A stretch of 64,000 nucleotides of DNA. Source: Iodidimonas sp. SYSU 1G8 (GTDB taxonomy: Bacteria > Pseudomonadota > Alphaproteobacteria > SMXS01). Below, one piece after another: positions 27,552 to 37,548 of this stretch. The notes under the pieces were generated by a model. That model saw only the letters and a list, made by a program, of their open reading frames with translations. It was not told the origin of the DNA and ran no database searches. Each line of letters starts with the position of its first letter. Position 1 is the first letter of the stretch. The DNA lies in the NCBI RefSeq assembly GCF_039655775.1, contig NZ_JBBYXJ010000001.1:372001-436000 (forward strand). Reading direction: 5' to 3'. The position numbers were made by a program, and so were the translations under genes.

Positions 27552-27703
27552 ACAGGTAACCGGCAATGGTCGGAGAGACCTCATTGATTTGCCCGTCGTT
27601 GCGACCGGCCTTGGGCCAAACCGCGGCGATGCGGCGTTAGCATTATCCGAGCCCCTTCGGATATCCTTGGGGTCCGGTGCTTCGGTGCCGGACCCCTTTT
27701 TTT
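27552..27703 (+). ncRNA. Candidate small RNA or leader with intrinsic terminator
   Basis: About 150 bases bounded by a good promoter and a very strong terminator, with no open frame. An 8-bp stem with a two-base bulge (27564-27586, CAATGGTC paired with GAC-CATTG) exposes a GGAGA loop. A second hairpin, TATCCGA / TCGGATA, spans 27644-27663. The terminator closes it at 27669-27703. It matches no RNA family I recognise (not tRNA, 4.5S, 6S, tmRNA or a known riboswitch). It could be a trans-acting small RNA or a leader that attenuates the SDR starting 86 bases downstream. The GGAGA loop could mimic a ribosome site. Confidence 0.45.
27669..27703 (+). terminator. Strong rho-independent terminator with a UUCG tetraloop
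   Basis: GGGGTCCGG / CCGGACCCC perfect stem extended by two wobble pairs and a C-G pair closing a TTCG tetraloop, then T7. Confidence 0.92.
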
Positions 27704-27788
27704 ATCCCGGAAGTCTGGTGAGTACCGACAGTTGACGCGCACGGTACCGCACGCCACTCTGACGGCCTGCATCGGTTGGGGAGGCGTG

Positions 27789-28538
27789 ATGACGGGACTT
27801 CTGGAAGGCAAGGCCGCGATCGTGACCGGCGCGGCCAGCGGCATCGGCGAGGCGAGCGCCAGGCTCATGGCGTCCGAAGGCGCGCGCGTGCTCGCGGTCG
27901 ACCTTCCGGGCAAGCCGCTGGCGCAGGTTCACGCCGGCAGCCCGTCCATCATCTGCATGGATATGGATGTGACGGCGCTCGGCGCCGCCGATGCCATCGT
28001 GGCGGCGGCCATCGACGCGTTCGGCAGGCTCGACATCCTGTTCAACAATGCGGGCACCGTCGGCAAGGGCGGCGTTGTCGAAACCCATGACGAGGCCGAC
28101 TGGAACTTCGTCATCGGCCTGAACCTGACCTCCGTCTACCGCCTGTCCAAGGCGGCCATCCCGTTCCTGAAACAGAGCGGCGCGGCCCGGATCATCAATG
28201 TGGGATCGGTGCGCTCCGATTTCGCCGATTCCGGCGCGGTCGCCTATACCTCGACCAAGCATGCCGTCGCCGGCCTGACCAAGGTCCTGGCCTGCGAACT
28301 GGGCCCTTACGGGACCGCCAATTACATCCAGCCCGGCGCCATCCTCACCGGCATCACCTCGCCCGCGTTCGAGCGCATGCCCGACTATGCAAAGTACTGG
28401 AAGGAGCGGGCGCCGGTCGGCCGTTTCGGCGAGTCCGAGGACATCGCCAACGCCGTGCTCTATCTGGCGTCGGACGAGGCGGATTTCGTCAGCGGCATCG
28501 GCCTCTGGGTCGATGGCGGCGCGGTTTCGCATTACTGA
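27789..28538 (+). CDS. SDR family oxidoreductase (tandem copy 1)
   Basis: A 249-residue SDR with TGAASGIG, LDILFNNAG, an active-site YTSTK (Tyr and Lys intact) and VDGGAVS. The NYIQPGAILTGI segment after the active site is shared with the next gene. The ATG at 27789 has GGGGAGG upstream; a TTG 19 codons earlier lacks a site. Its gene follows the terminator by 85 bases and it overlaps no leader peptide. The partner gene starts 11 bases after its stop, so they are an operon. Substrate is unknown. Confidence 0.87.
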   Translation: MTGLLEGKAAIVTGAASGIGEASARLMASEGARVLAVDLPGKPLAQVHAGSPSIICMDMDVTALGAADAIVAAAIDAFGRLDILFNNAGTVGKGGVVETHDEADWNFVIGLNLTSVYRLSKAAIPFLKQSGAARIINVGSVRSDFADSGAVAYTSTKHAVAGLTKVLACELGPYGTANYIQPGAILTGITSPAFERMPDYAKYWKERAPVGRFGESEDIANAVLYLASDEADFVSGIGLWVDGGAVSHY

Positions 28539-28549
28539 GGGGAACGGAC

Positions 28550-29320
28550 ATGCCACGGGAAAACAGGCTTCTCGGACGGGTCGCTCTCGTCACCGGCGCG
28601 GCCAGCGGCATCGGGCTGGCGACCGCCACCCTGTTCGCCGAACAGGGCGCGAAGGTTCTCGCCAGTGACGTACCGGGATCGCCTCTGGCCGAACGCTTCG
28701 CCGGCAATCCCAACGTCGCGTGCGTCTACAAGGACGTCAGCGACGAGGACGCGCCCGAGGTACTGGTCGGCGCCGCGATCGAGGCGTTCGGCCGGCTGGA
28801 CATCCTGTTCAACAATGCGGGCATCTGTCCCACCGAGCCGTATCTGGAGCAGTCGCAGGCGACCTGGAACCGGACATTGGCCATCAACGTGACGGCGGTG
28901 AACCGCCTGACCATCGCCGCCGCGCCCCATCTCAAGCAGAGCGGCAGCGGCCGTATCATCAATACAGGCTCGGTCCAGTCGCAGGTTGCCGGGCCGACCC
29001 TGACCGCCTACACCGTCTCCAAGCACGCGCTCGCCGGCCTCACCAAGCAGCAGGCGCTTGAGCTGGGGCCGTTCGGGATCACAGCCAACTACATCCAGCC
29101 CGGCTTCATCCTCACCGGCATCACCGAAACCTTCCTGGCGACGGCGCCCAAGGCCGAGGCGGACGCGTTCGCCCAGTACTGGAAGACCAAGGCGCCGGTC
29201 GGCCGCCTGGGCCAGCCCATCGACATCGCCCGCGGCGCCCTGTTTCTGGCGCTGGAAAGCTCCAGTTTCATCAGCGGCATCGGGCTGCGCATCGACGGCG
29301 GGGCCATGGCCCGGCTGTGA
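28550..29320 (+). CDS. SDR family oxidoreductase (tandem copy 2)
   Basis: A 256-residue SDR paralogous to the preceding one: same TGAASGIG, FGRLDILFNNAG, LKQSGSGRIINTGSV and NYIQPGFILTGIT. The active-site segment is YTVSKH, so Tyr and Lys are conserved. It also has IDGGAM at the end. The duplicates may form a heterotetramer or take different stereoisomers; neither can be told from the sequence. GGGG and AACGGAC precede ATG. Confidence 0.87.
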   Translation: MPRENRLLGRVALVTGAASGIGLATATLFAEQGAKVLASDVPGSPLAERFAGNPNVACVYKDVSDEDAPEVLVGAAIEAFGRLDILFNNAGICPTEPYLEQSQATWNRTLAINVTAVNRLTIAAAPHLKQSGSGRIINTGSVQSQVAGPTLTAYTVSKHALAGLTKQQALELGPFGITANYIQPGFILTGITETFLATAPKAEADAFAQYWKTKAPVGRLGQPIDIARGALFLALESSSFISGIGLRIDGGAMARL

Positions 29321-29724
29321 AGGTGAGGTGAGGCCGCCACCGGCGCCGCGGCCGCCCGCGATCAGTCCGCCGTGGCGGGCCGAGCGGTGGCCGACGAGCG
29401 TCTAAAGGGAATACTGCCCGAAGCCGGAGGAGGGGTGACTTTCGTCGTCTCCGCGCTAGAACCACCGGGGCTCACGATTCGTGATTGCTGCAACGCAACG
29501 ACTGGGGCTGTCCTACCTAAGTACCGTGCCGTGAAGCAGCTTGCTATCTCGCGTGAAAAATAATCCTGCGAGACTGCCGGGAATCCGGGCTCTCGCTGTC
29601 CGGTTCCGCATTCGGCGCTGTCCCTCGCCATAATGGCGGTTGACGCTAAAGGAAACAGTCTCCAAGAATTTTATATCGCTGTCGGATATGTCGGCTTCGG
29701 CCAAAATCCATTTGGGGGAAATTC
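29321..29724. other. Intergenic region before the Slam operon
   Basis: 404 bases without a supportable gene. The first 120 bases are very GC-rich, and from about 29440 the composition becomes more AT-rich, the border of the secretion locus. I looked for a Fur-like site and a -35/-10 pair and found none convincing. The GGGGGAA ribosome site for the first lipoprotein is at 29712-29718. Confidence 0.4.
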
Positions 29725-30738
29725 ATGCTGAAGCACGTAGTGAACGGCGTCATTTTTGCGTCCTTGTTGGCTCTGCCAGCCTGCGGCGGCGGATCAGGCG
29801 TCTCGCCGACACCGACGCCTACGCCTGTACCGATGCCTACGCCTACGCCTACGCCTGTACCGACGCCTACGCCCGTACCGACGCCAACCCCCACTCCGAC
29901 ACCAACACCGACGCCCACTCCGACGCCTACGCCCACGCCGACAAATGACTCCTTATCTAACCTGACAATAGATCAGAAATTCTCGGTCCTTTCGGTTGAA
30001 TTGAACATGGGCATTACAGCCCAGGGGAGAGCGTTTTCACCGGTTAGAAACATCGAAGGCTTCAACGAAAATAATTCAGTTACCTACGACGTCGAAACGG
30101 ACAGTTTCAGGCTTCGTATTGCGAATGCCTTGACCAGCTTAGACGAAACCTTCCTGCCCACGGATATCGATCCGCGAAGCGACGCAAGCTTGACCGTTTA
30201 TGAAGGCGCCGGCGGGGATCGAATGTATGTGATGCTCAACGCTCAAGAGGCGATCCTGAACCTAAACTATGTGACCTTCGGGAACTGGATCGACACAACC
30301 GGCGATAACAACGATCTCGCCACAGGCTACGTGGTGTTCGGTGTGCGGACGCCGGTGTCCGCGATGCCTGGCAGCGGGACGGCGAGTTACGCGGGACAGA
30401 CGGCCGGAACCATGGTCGATGCCAAGGGCAACGTCTACACGGTAAGCGGCTTTGGCACTTTAACAGCGAATTTCACCGCCGGCACAGTGAATGGCGATTT
30501 CAACAGAATGGGGGCATTGGCAGTTCAGACAGCTACCGTTGTTCCTTGGCGCGATTTCACTACCACCGCGGACATTAGCGGAAGCAGCTTCACCGGTTCG
30601 GCGGCTACGAAGGACGGCAAACTGACGGGAACCACGCGAGGCGGCTTCTTCGGGCCGGTCGCGGAGGAGATTGGCGCCGTCTGGACTCTCAGCGGGCCAG
30701 GCGAGAACGCAACTGGCGCATTCGTAGGCAAGAAGTGA
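29725..30738 (+). CDS. TbpB-like surface lipoprotein with Thr-Pro repeat linker (copy 1)
   Basis: A 337-residue probable cargo of the adjacent Slam protein. The lipobox is LALPAC, with the lipidated Cys20, then GGGSG. A Thr-Pro linker (residues 28-73) extends it from the membrane. The rest is the handle and barrel of the transferrin-binding-protein-like domain: YVTFGNW, RTPVSAMPGSGTASYAG, LTANFTAGTVNGDF, GGFFGP, and GAFVGKK at the end. The true ligand could be haem, iron protein or something else. It is first in a four-gene operon. The downstream gene begins about eight bases after its stop. A nearly identical signal peptide and domain plan occurs in the gene at 34278. Confidence 0.82.
   Translation: MLKHVVNGVIFASLLALPACGGGSGVSPTPTPTPVPMPTPTPTPVPTPTPVPTPTPTPTPTPTPTPTPTPTPTNDSLSNLTIDQKFSVLSVELNMGITAQGRAFSPVRNIEGFNENNSVTYDVETDSFRLRIANALTSLDETFLPTDIDPRSDASLTVYEGAGGDRMYVMLNAQEAILNLNYVTFGNWIDTTGDNNDLATGYVVFGVRTPVSAMPGSGTASYAGQTAGTMVDAKGNVYTVSGFGTLTANFTAGTVNGDFNRMGALAVQTATVVPWRDFTTTADISGSSFTGSAATKDGKLTGTTRGGFFGPVAEEIGAVWTLSGPGENATGAFVGKK
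29806..29943 (+). repeat. Imperfect hexanucleotide repeat coding Thr-Pro linker 1
   Basis: 23 codon pairs of mainly Thr-Pro with a few Val-Pro and Met-Pro, encoded by ACGCCT-, ACACCG- and ACGCCC-type units. Copy changes keep the frame and would alter linker length. Confidence 0.9.
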
Positions 30739-30746
30739 GGCCGAAA

Positions 30747-32867
30747 ATGAAATTGATCATCACTAAGGCTGTTGGCTTTTCCTTAGTCGCATTGACTGCG
30801 GCTCTCACCACGATTTCAGCGAATGCGGCTTGCACGCCCGATCCGGCAGCCTCCGGCGGGACGGTTACTTGCTCCACTTCCGACACAGACGGTTTTCATG
30901 CGACGAGCGATGGCATTCGCATCGACGTCTTGGACGGCGCGAGCGTATCGAATGGCGCCAATAATGCGATCGATTTGCTGGACGACAATGGCCTGCTGAA
31001 CAAAGGCACGATCACGGCTTTGTCCGGCACGGGCATTGCCGGGGGCAACAGCAACCAGATGTATCTCGATTTCGACACGGGCTATTCTGGCATCACTAAC
31101 ATCGGTGAAATAAATGCTTCCGTGGGCATTTCTGTCGGGATTAATAACTCGGTCGAAAACGTTGGCGAGATTAATGCATCCCAAGTTGGTATCATTGCTG
31201 GGGAACTCAATTCTGTTACCAATGCCGGAGCCATTACTGTTGGCGAGGGGGGGGAAGGCATCCTCGTGACGGGAGTCGGCACCAGCATACGAAACAGCGG
31301 CGTAATAGACTCCGAGGGTGATGGTGTCGTGCTGGCAGCAGGCAGCAGCCTTAATAATTCGGGACGTATCAATGCCATAGATAGCGCTGTTCGAGTATCT
31401 GAAGGTTTGGAGCAGTTTGGACGTCAGGTCAGCATATCCAATAGCGGCGTCATTGTGGGTAATATCCTGGGCAGTGACACATCGGACTCGGTGACGAATG
31501 TTGGATTGATCGAGGGTGATATTTTCCTCGGCGCCGGAAACGACGATATCACACTCGCTCAACCATCGGTCACGAAGGGGCATATCGACGGTGGCGCAGA
31601 CGGGGACGCGATCACGAGTTCTCAGTCAGTAGCCTTTGAGGGGCGCATTACTAATATAGAGGTTCTTCTGGTCTCTCCGGATAGCAACCTCATCATGAAC
31701 CTCACTGAAGCGTCCGTGATCGATAGATCGACGGTTTCGGGTACTCTTCTCCTGGATGGCACGCTGACCGGCGACATGATCGTAAACGATATTGGTGCCC
31801 TAAGCGGTGCAGCAACGCTCAACGGCAACTTGACGAATGACGGGCTGGTTGCAATGGGTAATTCGATAGGCATCCTCTCCGTTTCAGGCACATATACTCA
31901 AAGTGAAACAGGCAGCTTGTTCGTGAAGCTGGGAAGTAACTCTGCCGACACGCTGGCTGTGGGCGCGGCAGCGAACCTCAATGGTAATTTGCGGACAGGT
32001 CTGCAGGGCGATGATTTTGCTGGTGTCGTAGGCAAGAGCTATACGGTTCTTACGGCGTCCAGCGTCAACGGTACGCTGGCGACTACGGGACAACAGCAGC
32101 ACGGCTTCTGGACTGTCAATGTCGAGCAGACCGGCAACGCCGTCAACGTTACCGTCACCGACGTTACCGTGCCACTTGGCGCCATGAACACATCGAGGGA
32201 TGTCCTTGCTGCCGCGTTGGCCGCCGCGACGCCTTTCCCGCCGGGTGGAGGCATTGTCGTCGAAGGCGGCAGCAGCACCCTTCCGATTTTCGGGGGTATT
32301 CACGCCACTAACGAAACGCTCCCGGTCGATCCTGGCAGCATCAGCGGTCTAGGAGACGACGAAGGGCAGGAGGCCATGTCGTTGCGTTACGACAGCATGG
32401 GCGACTGGGAGAGTGCGGCGGCGGCTCATGTGGGTAGCCTGAATACGCTTGGTCCGCGCACCCCTGCCGGCGCCATGCCGAAGACCGGCTCCGGCACTTT
32501 CGAGGGCACGACCCGGGGCGAGCTGACCGAGACGGCGTCGCCCGAGGCGTTCGTGGTCGAGGGCGACGTGCTGCTCACCGCCGACTTCGCCAGCGGCCTG
32601 GTCAATGCCGACTTCACCGGCATGGAGAAGATCGACTCCCGGGGCGTCACCTCGGCCTGGGTCGATTTCCGCGCCCGCATGTCCATCGCCGATGGCACCA
32701 GCGAATTCGCCGGCACGGCGGGCAGCGAGGACGGCGTCTGGAACGGCGAGGCGAAGGGCGGCTTCTTCGGCGACGAAGGCGGCATGCCCGGCCATGCGGC
32801 CGGCCTGTGGTCCATGTCCAGCGCGCTCGGCCGGGCGCTTGGCGGCTTCACGGCGAAGCGGCAGTGA
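30747..32867 (+). CDS. Chimeric exported protein: autotransporter-like passenger with a TbpB-like C-terminal barrel
   Basis: A 706-residue exported protein. Signal peptide 1-27 (cleavage ANA/A); Cys29 and Cys42 may form a disulfide, in the CTPDPAASGGTVTC pattern seen at the start of alphaproteobacterial autotransporter passengers. Residues ~50-500 are beta-helix-like repeats (GSVxNxGxI units such as NSVTNAGAITV). Residues ~545-706 replace the usual autotransporter barrel with the domain seen in the two lipoproteins: [43 protein letters not shown], and GGFTAKRQ. There is no lipobox, so it should be a soluble Slam cargo. ATG is chosen over a GTG four codons earlier because GAGG precedes it. The Slam gene follows 34 bases later. 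Confidence 0.78.
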   Translation: MKLIITKAVGFSLVALTAALTTISANAACTPDPAASGGTVTCSTSDTDGFHATSDGIRIDVLDGASVSNGANNAIDLLDDNGLLNKGTITALSGTGIAGGNSNQMYLDFDTGYSGITNIGEINASVGISVGINNSVENVGEINASQVGIIAGELNSVTNAGAITVGEGGEGILVTGVGTSIRNSGVIDSEGDGVVLAAGSSLNNSGRINAIDSAVRVSEGLEQFGRQVSISNSGVIVGNILGSDTSDSVTNVGLIEGDIFLGAGNDDITLAQPSVTKGHIDGGADGDAITSSQSVAFEGRITNIEVLLVSPDSNLIMNLTEASVIDRSTVSGTLLLDGTLTGDMIVNDIGALSGAATLNGNLTNDGLVAMGNSIGILSVSGTYTQSETGSLFVKLGSNSADTLAVGAAANLNGNLRTGLQGDDFAGVVGKSYTVLTASSVNGTLATTGQQQHGFWTVNVEQTGNAVNVTVTDVTVPLGAMNTSRDVLAAALAAATPFPPGGGIVVEGGSSTLPIFGGIHATNETLPVDPGSISGLGDDEGQEAMSLRYDSMGDWESAAAAHVGSLNTLGPRTPAGAMPKTGSGTFEGTTRGELTETASPEAFVVEGDVLLTADFASGLVNADFTGMEKIDSRGVTSAWVDFRARMSIADGTSEFAGTAGSEDGVWNGEAKGGFFGDEGGMPGHAAGLWSMSSALGRALGGFTAKRQ

Positions 32868-32901
32868 GGCCGCGCGCGGCCGCACGGGCGCGCGTGCGCG
32901 C

Positions 32902-34263
32902 ATGAGGGCTGGCTGGCTCAAGCGGGCCGCCGCGCCGGCGGCCCTTGTCCTTGCCCTGTGCGCGTCCGCCGCGGCGGAGGAGGCGGCGCCGCCGGCTGCG
33001 GGCGTCTCCGTGCCGCTCGAGAAGCTGCCCGAGGTGATGACGCCGCCCGAGGTGATCGAGGTCGCCAAGCGCCTGATCCTGGCCGGGCAGACCGATCCGG
33101 CGCGCCGTCTGCTGGAGCGCATCGCGCCGCAGGCGCCCGATCCGGTGGAGGTGCGGTTCCTGCTCGGCACCATCGCCGCCGCCGAGAAGCGCTATGGCGA
33201 CGCGGTGAAGATCTACCGCGACATCCTCACCGACAAGCCGGGCATCACCCGCGTGCGGCTCGAGCTGGCGCGCGCCCTGTTCCTCAACGAGGAGGACGAG
33301 GCGGCCGAGCATCATTTCCATCTGGCGCTGTCCGACCAGCCGCCCGGACCGGTGGCCGACAACATCAAGATGTTCCTCGACGCCATTCGGGCGCGCAAGG
33401 ATTTCCGCTGGACCGTCGGCTTCTCGGTCGCGCCCGACACCAACATCAACGTCGCGCCCGAAGACGAGCGCGTCGACCTGTTCGGCCTGCCGTTCATCCT
33501 GGACGAGAACGCGCGCCAGCGCTCCGGCGTCGGCGTGGTCGTCTCCGGCGGCGCGGAATACTCGCCCGATCTCAGCCAGCGGACCAAGCTGGAGAGCAAT
33601 GTCTATGTCCGCCATTCCGAGTACAAGGGCGGCGCGTTCGACGACACGCTGGTCTCGGCCGGCATCGGCCCGTCCTTCCGCTGGTCGCGCACCACGATTT
33701 CGGCGCAGGCAACCGGCTATTACCGCTGGTATGGCGGCGACGCCTACAACCGCGCCCTGGGCGGCCAGGTCACCTGGGAACAGGACATCGCCCGCCGCTG
33801 GCGCGCCTCGGCCACCATCGGCTACCAGCAGGTCGACTATCTGCTCAACGACCAGCTCGACGGGCCGCTCTATTCCTTCACGGCCACGGTCACCTACGGG
33901 CTCAGCAGCCGCTCCTATCTGCGCGGCATCTTCGCGGTGAACTACGAGCGCGCCGACGCACTGGCGCTGCGCAACACGGAATGGCGCTACGGGCTGGGAC
34001 TCTACCGGGAACTGGGCTGGGGCATCATCGCCTACCTGCAGCCCGAGATCACCTTCAACCCCTACAAGGGCATCCAGCCCGCCTTCAACCGGCGGCGCAA
34101 CGACACGGAATTGCGCGTCGGCCTGTCGCTGATCAAGCGCGACATCAATCTGTGGGGCTTCTCGCCGGAGCTCCGCTACACCTTCGTCAAGAACCACTCC
34201 AGCATCGACTTCTACGACTATGACCGCCACCGGGTGGAAATCGGCGTGTCGCGGAAATTCTGA
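32902..34263 (+). CDS. Slam-type surface protein assembly modulator (type XI secretion outer-membrane protein)
   Basis: A 453-residue outer-membrane protein. Signal peptide 1-24. A periplasmic TPR-like helical domain spans about 45-166 (two visible repeats around [20 protein letters not shown] and [20 protein letters not shown]). A beta-barrel of about 14 strands follows (168-453), beginning [16 protein letters not shown] and ending in a terminal Phe (VEIGVSRKF). This is the DUF560/Slam architecture that moves TbpB-like proteins to the surface. The flanking genes are its probable cargo. A 14-base palindrome (32868-32881) precedes it. No clear ribosome site is visible, so translation may be coupled or the start may differ. 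Confidence 0.85.
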   Translation: MRAGWLKRAAAPAALVLALCASAAAEEAAPPAAGVSVPLEKLPEVMTPPEVIEVAKRLILAGQTDPARRLLERIAPQAPDPVEVRFLLGTIAAAEKRYGDAVKIYRDILTDKPGITRVRLELARALFLNEEDEAAEHHFHLALSDQPPGPVADNIKMFLDAIRARKDFRWTVGFSVAPDTNINVAPEDERVDLFGLPFILDENARQRSGVGVVVSGGAEYSPDLSQRTKLESNVYVRHSEYKGGAFDDTLVSAGIGPSFRWSRTTISAQATGYYRWYGGDAYNRALGGQVTWEQDIARRWRASATIGYQQVDYLLNDQLDGPLYSFTATVTYGLSSRSYLRGIFAVNYERADALALRNTEWRYGLGLYRELGWGIIAYLQPEITFNPYKGIQPAFNRRRNDTELRVGLSLIKRDINLWGFSPELRYTFVKNHSSIDFYDYDRHRVEIGVSRKF

Positions 34264-34277
34264 TATCGAGGACCAGC

Positions 34278-35321
<1,044 letters not shown>

Positions 35322-35342
35322 TAACTGTGGCGCGGACACCCT

Positions 35343-35362
35343 GCCGATCCCGCGGGATCGGC
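35343..35362. terminator. Perfect 20-base palindrome between convergent genes
   Basis: GCCGATCCCG and its mirror-complement lie in the 62-base gap between the lipoprotein and an SDR on the opposite strand. There is no T-run, so it is a terminator or a protein-binding site; the former suits its place. Confidence 0.4.
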
Positions 35363-35383
35363 GGGGAACGCCGGCTCGATCGT

Positions 35384-36280
35384 TCAACCCACGATATCCT
35401 TGAAGTAGTCCGGCCGTCCCGCGGGCCACATCCAGCCCATCTGGGACATGCCGCCGTCGACCGTCAGCACTTCGCCGGTGATGAAGTTGCCGCTGGGGCC
35501 GGCCAGGTAGATCATGGCCTCGGCCACGTCCCAGGCGGTGCCCATGCGCTTCATCGGGTTGCAGTTGGCGAAGGTGACCAGCGCCTCGTCGGAATAGACG
35601 TTGAAGCCCGTCGTCTCCACCGAGCCGGGCGCGACGCAGTTGACGCGGATGCCGAACGGCGCCCATTCGGTGGACACGGTCTTCGACATGGCGATGATGC
35701 CGGCGCGCGCCGCGCAGGTGTGGCCCGATTGCGGCATGCCGCGCGCCACCGTCGCCACGTTGTTGATGATGTTGCCGCCGCGCTGGCCGGTGTCGCGCCA
35801 GCGGATGGCGGCTTCCTGCATCATGTACCAGGTGCCGTTCAGGTTGAGATCGATGACCGAGCGCCAGCCCTTCTTGGTGAAGTCGATGGCGTTCTGCACG
35901 AACTGGCCGCCGGCATTGTTCACCAGGCAGTCCACCTTGCCGAAGCGTTCCCAGGCGGCGTCCATCAGGGCGCTCACCTGGTCCTCGTCGCGGATGCTCA
36001 TGGCGTGCGTGACGATGGTCTTGCCGAGGCGCCGCTCGATGCCCTCGGCCGTTTCGTCCAGCATTTCCTGGCGGCGGCCGCAGATCATCACCTGCGCCCC
36101 GAGCCGCGCCGCCAGATAGGCGAGCGTCCTACCCATGCCCGTGCCGCCGCCGGAGATCAGGAACACCTGTCCGTCGAGCAGATCGCTCCGATACACCGTG
36201 GGATGGACGGCGAGCGCGTCGTCGTCCAGGCCCCACTGCTTCAGGGCGATCTTCTCCTCGAGGGTCAGCTCCTTGTCCAC
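35384..36280 (-). CDS. Enoyl-CoA-reductase-like SDR (PECR/DECR type)
   Basis: A 298-residue SDR-fold protein. SGGGTGMGRTLA is the NADP loop and NNAGGQF the N-box. The active-site Tyr/Lys pair of classical SDRs is missing: the region reads SGHTCAARAGI, as in peroxisomal trans-2-enoyl-CoA reductase (GAARAG). RVNCVAPGSVETTG and VDGGMSQMGWMW follow. The probable reaction is NADPH-dependent reduction of an enoyl- or dienoyl-CoA. The GTG at 36280 is chosen: it lies just after the thiolase stop codon, with AAGGA upstream. The two genes are an operon; the partner thiolase supports an acyl-CoA role. Confidence 0.83.
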   Translation of the reverse strand: MDKELTLEEKIALKQWGLDDDALAVHPTVYRSDLLDGQVFLISGGGTGMGRTLAYLAARLGAQVMICGRRQEMLDETAEGIERRLGKTIVTHAMSIRDEDQVSALMDAAWERFGKVDCLVNNAGGQFVQNAIDFTKKGWRSVIDLNLNGTWYMMQEAAIRWRDTGQRGGNIINNVATVARGMPQSGHTCAARAGIIAMSKTVSTEWAPFGIRVNCVAPGSVETTGFNVYSDEALVTFANCNPMKRMGTAWDVAEAMIYLAGPSGNFITGEVLTVDGGMSQMGWMWPAGRPDYFKDIVG

Positions 36281-36291
36281 CGGCCCCGTCC

Positions 36292-37491
36292 TTACTGGTT
36301 CAGGCGTCCCAGGATGGACACGCTGCAGATGTTGCGGTTGGGAATGCCGCCCAGATTGTGCGTCAGACCCATGACCGGATCCTTCAGCTGCCGCGCGCCC
36401 GCCCGGCCGTTGATCTGGTTGTAGACCTCGTACGCCATGCGCAGGCCCGAGGCGCCGATCGGGTGGCCGAAGCACTTCAGGCCGCCGTCGATCTGGCACG
36501 GAATCTCGCCATCCGCGTCGAACTTGCCGTTCAGGATGTCCTTGTACGCCTCGCCTTCCTTCGACAGGCCAAGGTCCTCCATCACCACCAGCTCGGTGAT
36601 CGAGAAGCAGTCATGCACCTCGGTCAGCGAGATTTCCTTCAGCGGGTCCTTGATGCCGGCTTCGGCATAGGCGCGCTGCGCGGCCATGCGCGTGGTCATG
36701 GTGTACGAGCCGTCCCACGAATTGTGGCCCATCTCGACGCCGTTGGACGCGGCGAGCTGCAGCGCCTTCACCACCACGGGATTGTCGAAGCCCATCTCGC
36801 GCGCCTTCTCCGGCGTCGTCACGATGGCGCAGGCCGCGCCGTCCGACACGCCGCAGCAGTCGAACAGGCCGAGCGGGAACGATACCATCGGCGCGTTCAG
36901 GATCTTGTCCATGTCCACGGCCGACTGCAAATGCGCCTTCGGGTTCTTGGCGCCGTTCTGGTGGCTCTTCCACGACACATGCGCCATGGCGCGCTTCAGA
37001 TCGGCCATCTCGACGCCGTGCTTGGACGCATAGGCGCTGGCCAGCTGGGCGAACGAGCCCGGCGCGGTGGAATTGGGCTGCCACAGATCCTCGAACGTGC
37101 CCTTGGTGCGCTCGGGCAGGCCGCCGTAACCGGTGTCCTTCAGCTTCTCGACGCCCAGCGCCATGGCCACGTCGCACGCGCCGGCGGCGACGGCATAGAC
37201 CGCGCCGCGCAGCGCCTCGGTGCCCGTCGCGCAGAGGTTTTCCACCCGCGTCACCGGAATGTTCGGCAGCCGCAGCGCCTGCGACAGCGGAATGGCCGAC
37301 TTGCCCACGTTCTGCTCGTCGAAGAACACGCCCAGCCACGCCATCTGGATGTCTTCCTTGGAAATGCCGGAATCGGCCAGCGCCTCGGTATAGGCCTCCA
37401 GCATCAGATCGTCCGGGCTCGCGTCCCAGCGCTCGCCGAACTTCGAACAGCCCATGCCGATGATCGCTACCTTGTCACGAATGCCAGCCAT
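36292..37491 (-). CDS. Thiolase family protein (acetyl-CoA acetyltransferase/SCP-2 thiolase type)
   Basis: A 399-residue thiolase. The acylated Cys is in VENLCATGTEAL; HDCFSITELV and CFGHPIGASGLR are the catalytic His and Cys segments. It cleaves a 3-oxoacyl-CoA with CoA or does the reverse, and its family has many sterol or branched-chain roles. It starts with AAAGGACACGAGAG before ATG. Adjacent genes on the same strand, the enoyl-CoA-reductase-like SDR and the HMG-CoA-synthase-like fusion, suggest a CoA-ester degradation operon. Confidence 0.9.
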   Translation of the reverse strand: MAGIRDKVAIIGMGCSKFGERWDASPDDLMLEAYTEALADSGISKEDIQMAWLGVFFDEQNVGKSAIPLSQALRLPNIPVTRVENLCATGTEALRGAVYAVAAGACDVAMALGVEKLKDTGYGGLPERTKGTFEDLWQPNSTAPGSFAQLASAYASKHGVEMADLKRAMAHVSWKSHQNGAKNPKAHLQSAVDMDKILNAPMVSFPLGLFDCCGVSDGAACAIVTTPEKAREMGFDNPVVVKALQLAASNGVEMGHNSWDGSYTMTTRMAAQRAYAEAGIKDPLKEISLTEVHDCFSITELVVMEDLGLSKEGEAYKDILNGKFDADGEIPCQIDGGLKCFGHPIGASGLRMAYEVYNQINGRAGARQLKDPVMGLTHNLGGIPNRNICSVSILGRLNQ

Positions 37492-37548
37492 CTCTCGTGT
37501 CCTTTCGTTTGTCTCGCTGCGAGTCTGCCAGAGTGATCGGCGCTCGGA

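Noticed and set aside
27552-27703. Known RNA families (tRNA, 4.5S, 6S, tmRNA, common riboswitches)
   Set aside because: None of their conserved cores can be found in this stretch; a covariance-model scan would settle it.
29372-29563. 63-codon open frame before the Slam operon
   Set aside because: No ribosome site, no recognisable features, composition consistent with noncoding DNA.
30747-30840. Lipobox at Cys29 of the chimera
   Set aside because: The -3 residue is Asn and the sequence fits signal peptidase I; the Cys is the usual first Cys of autotransporter passengers.
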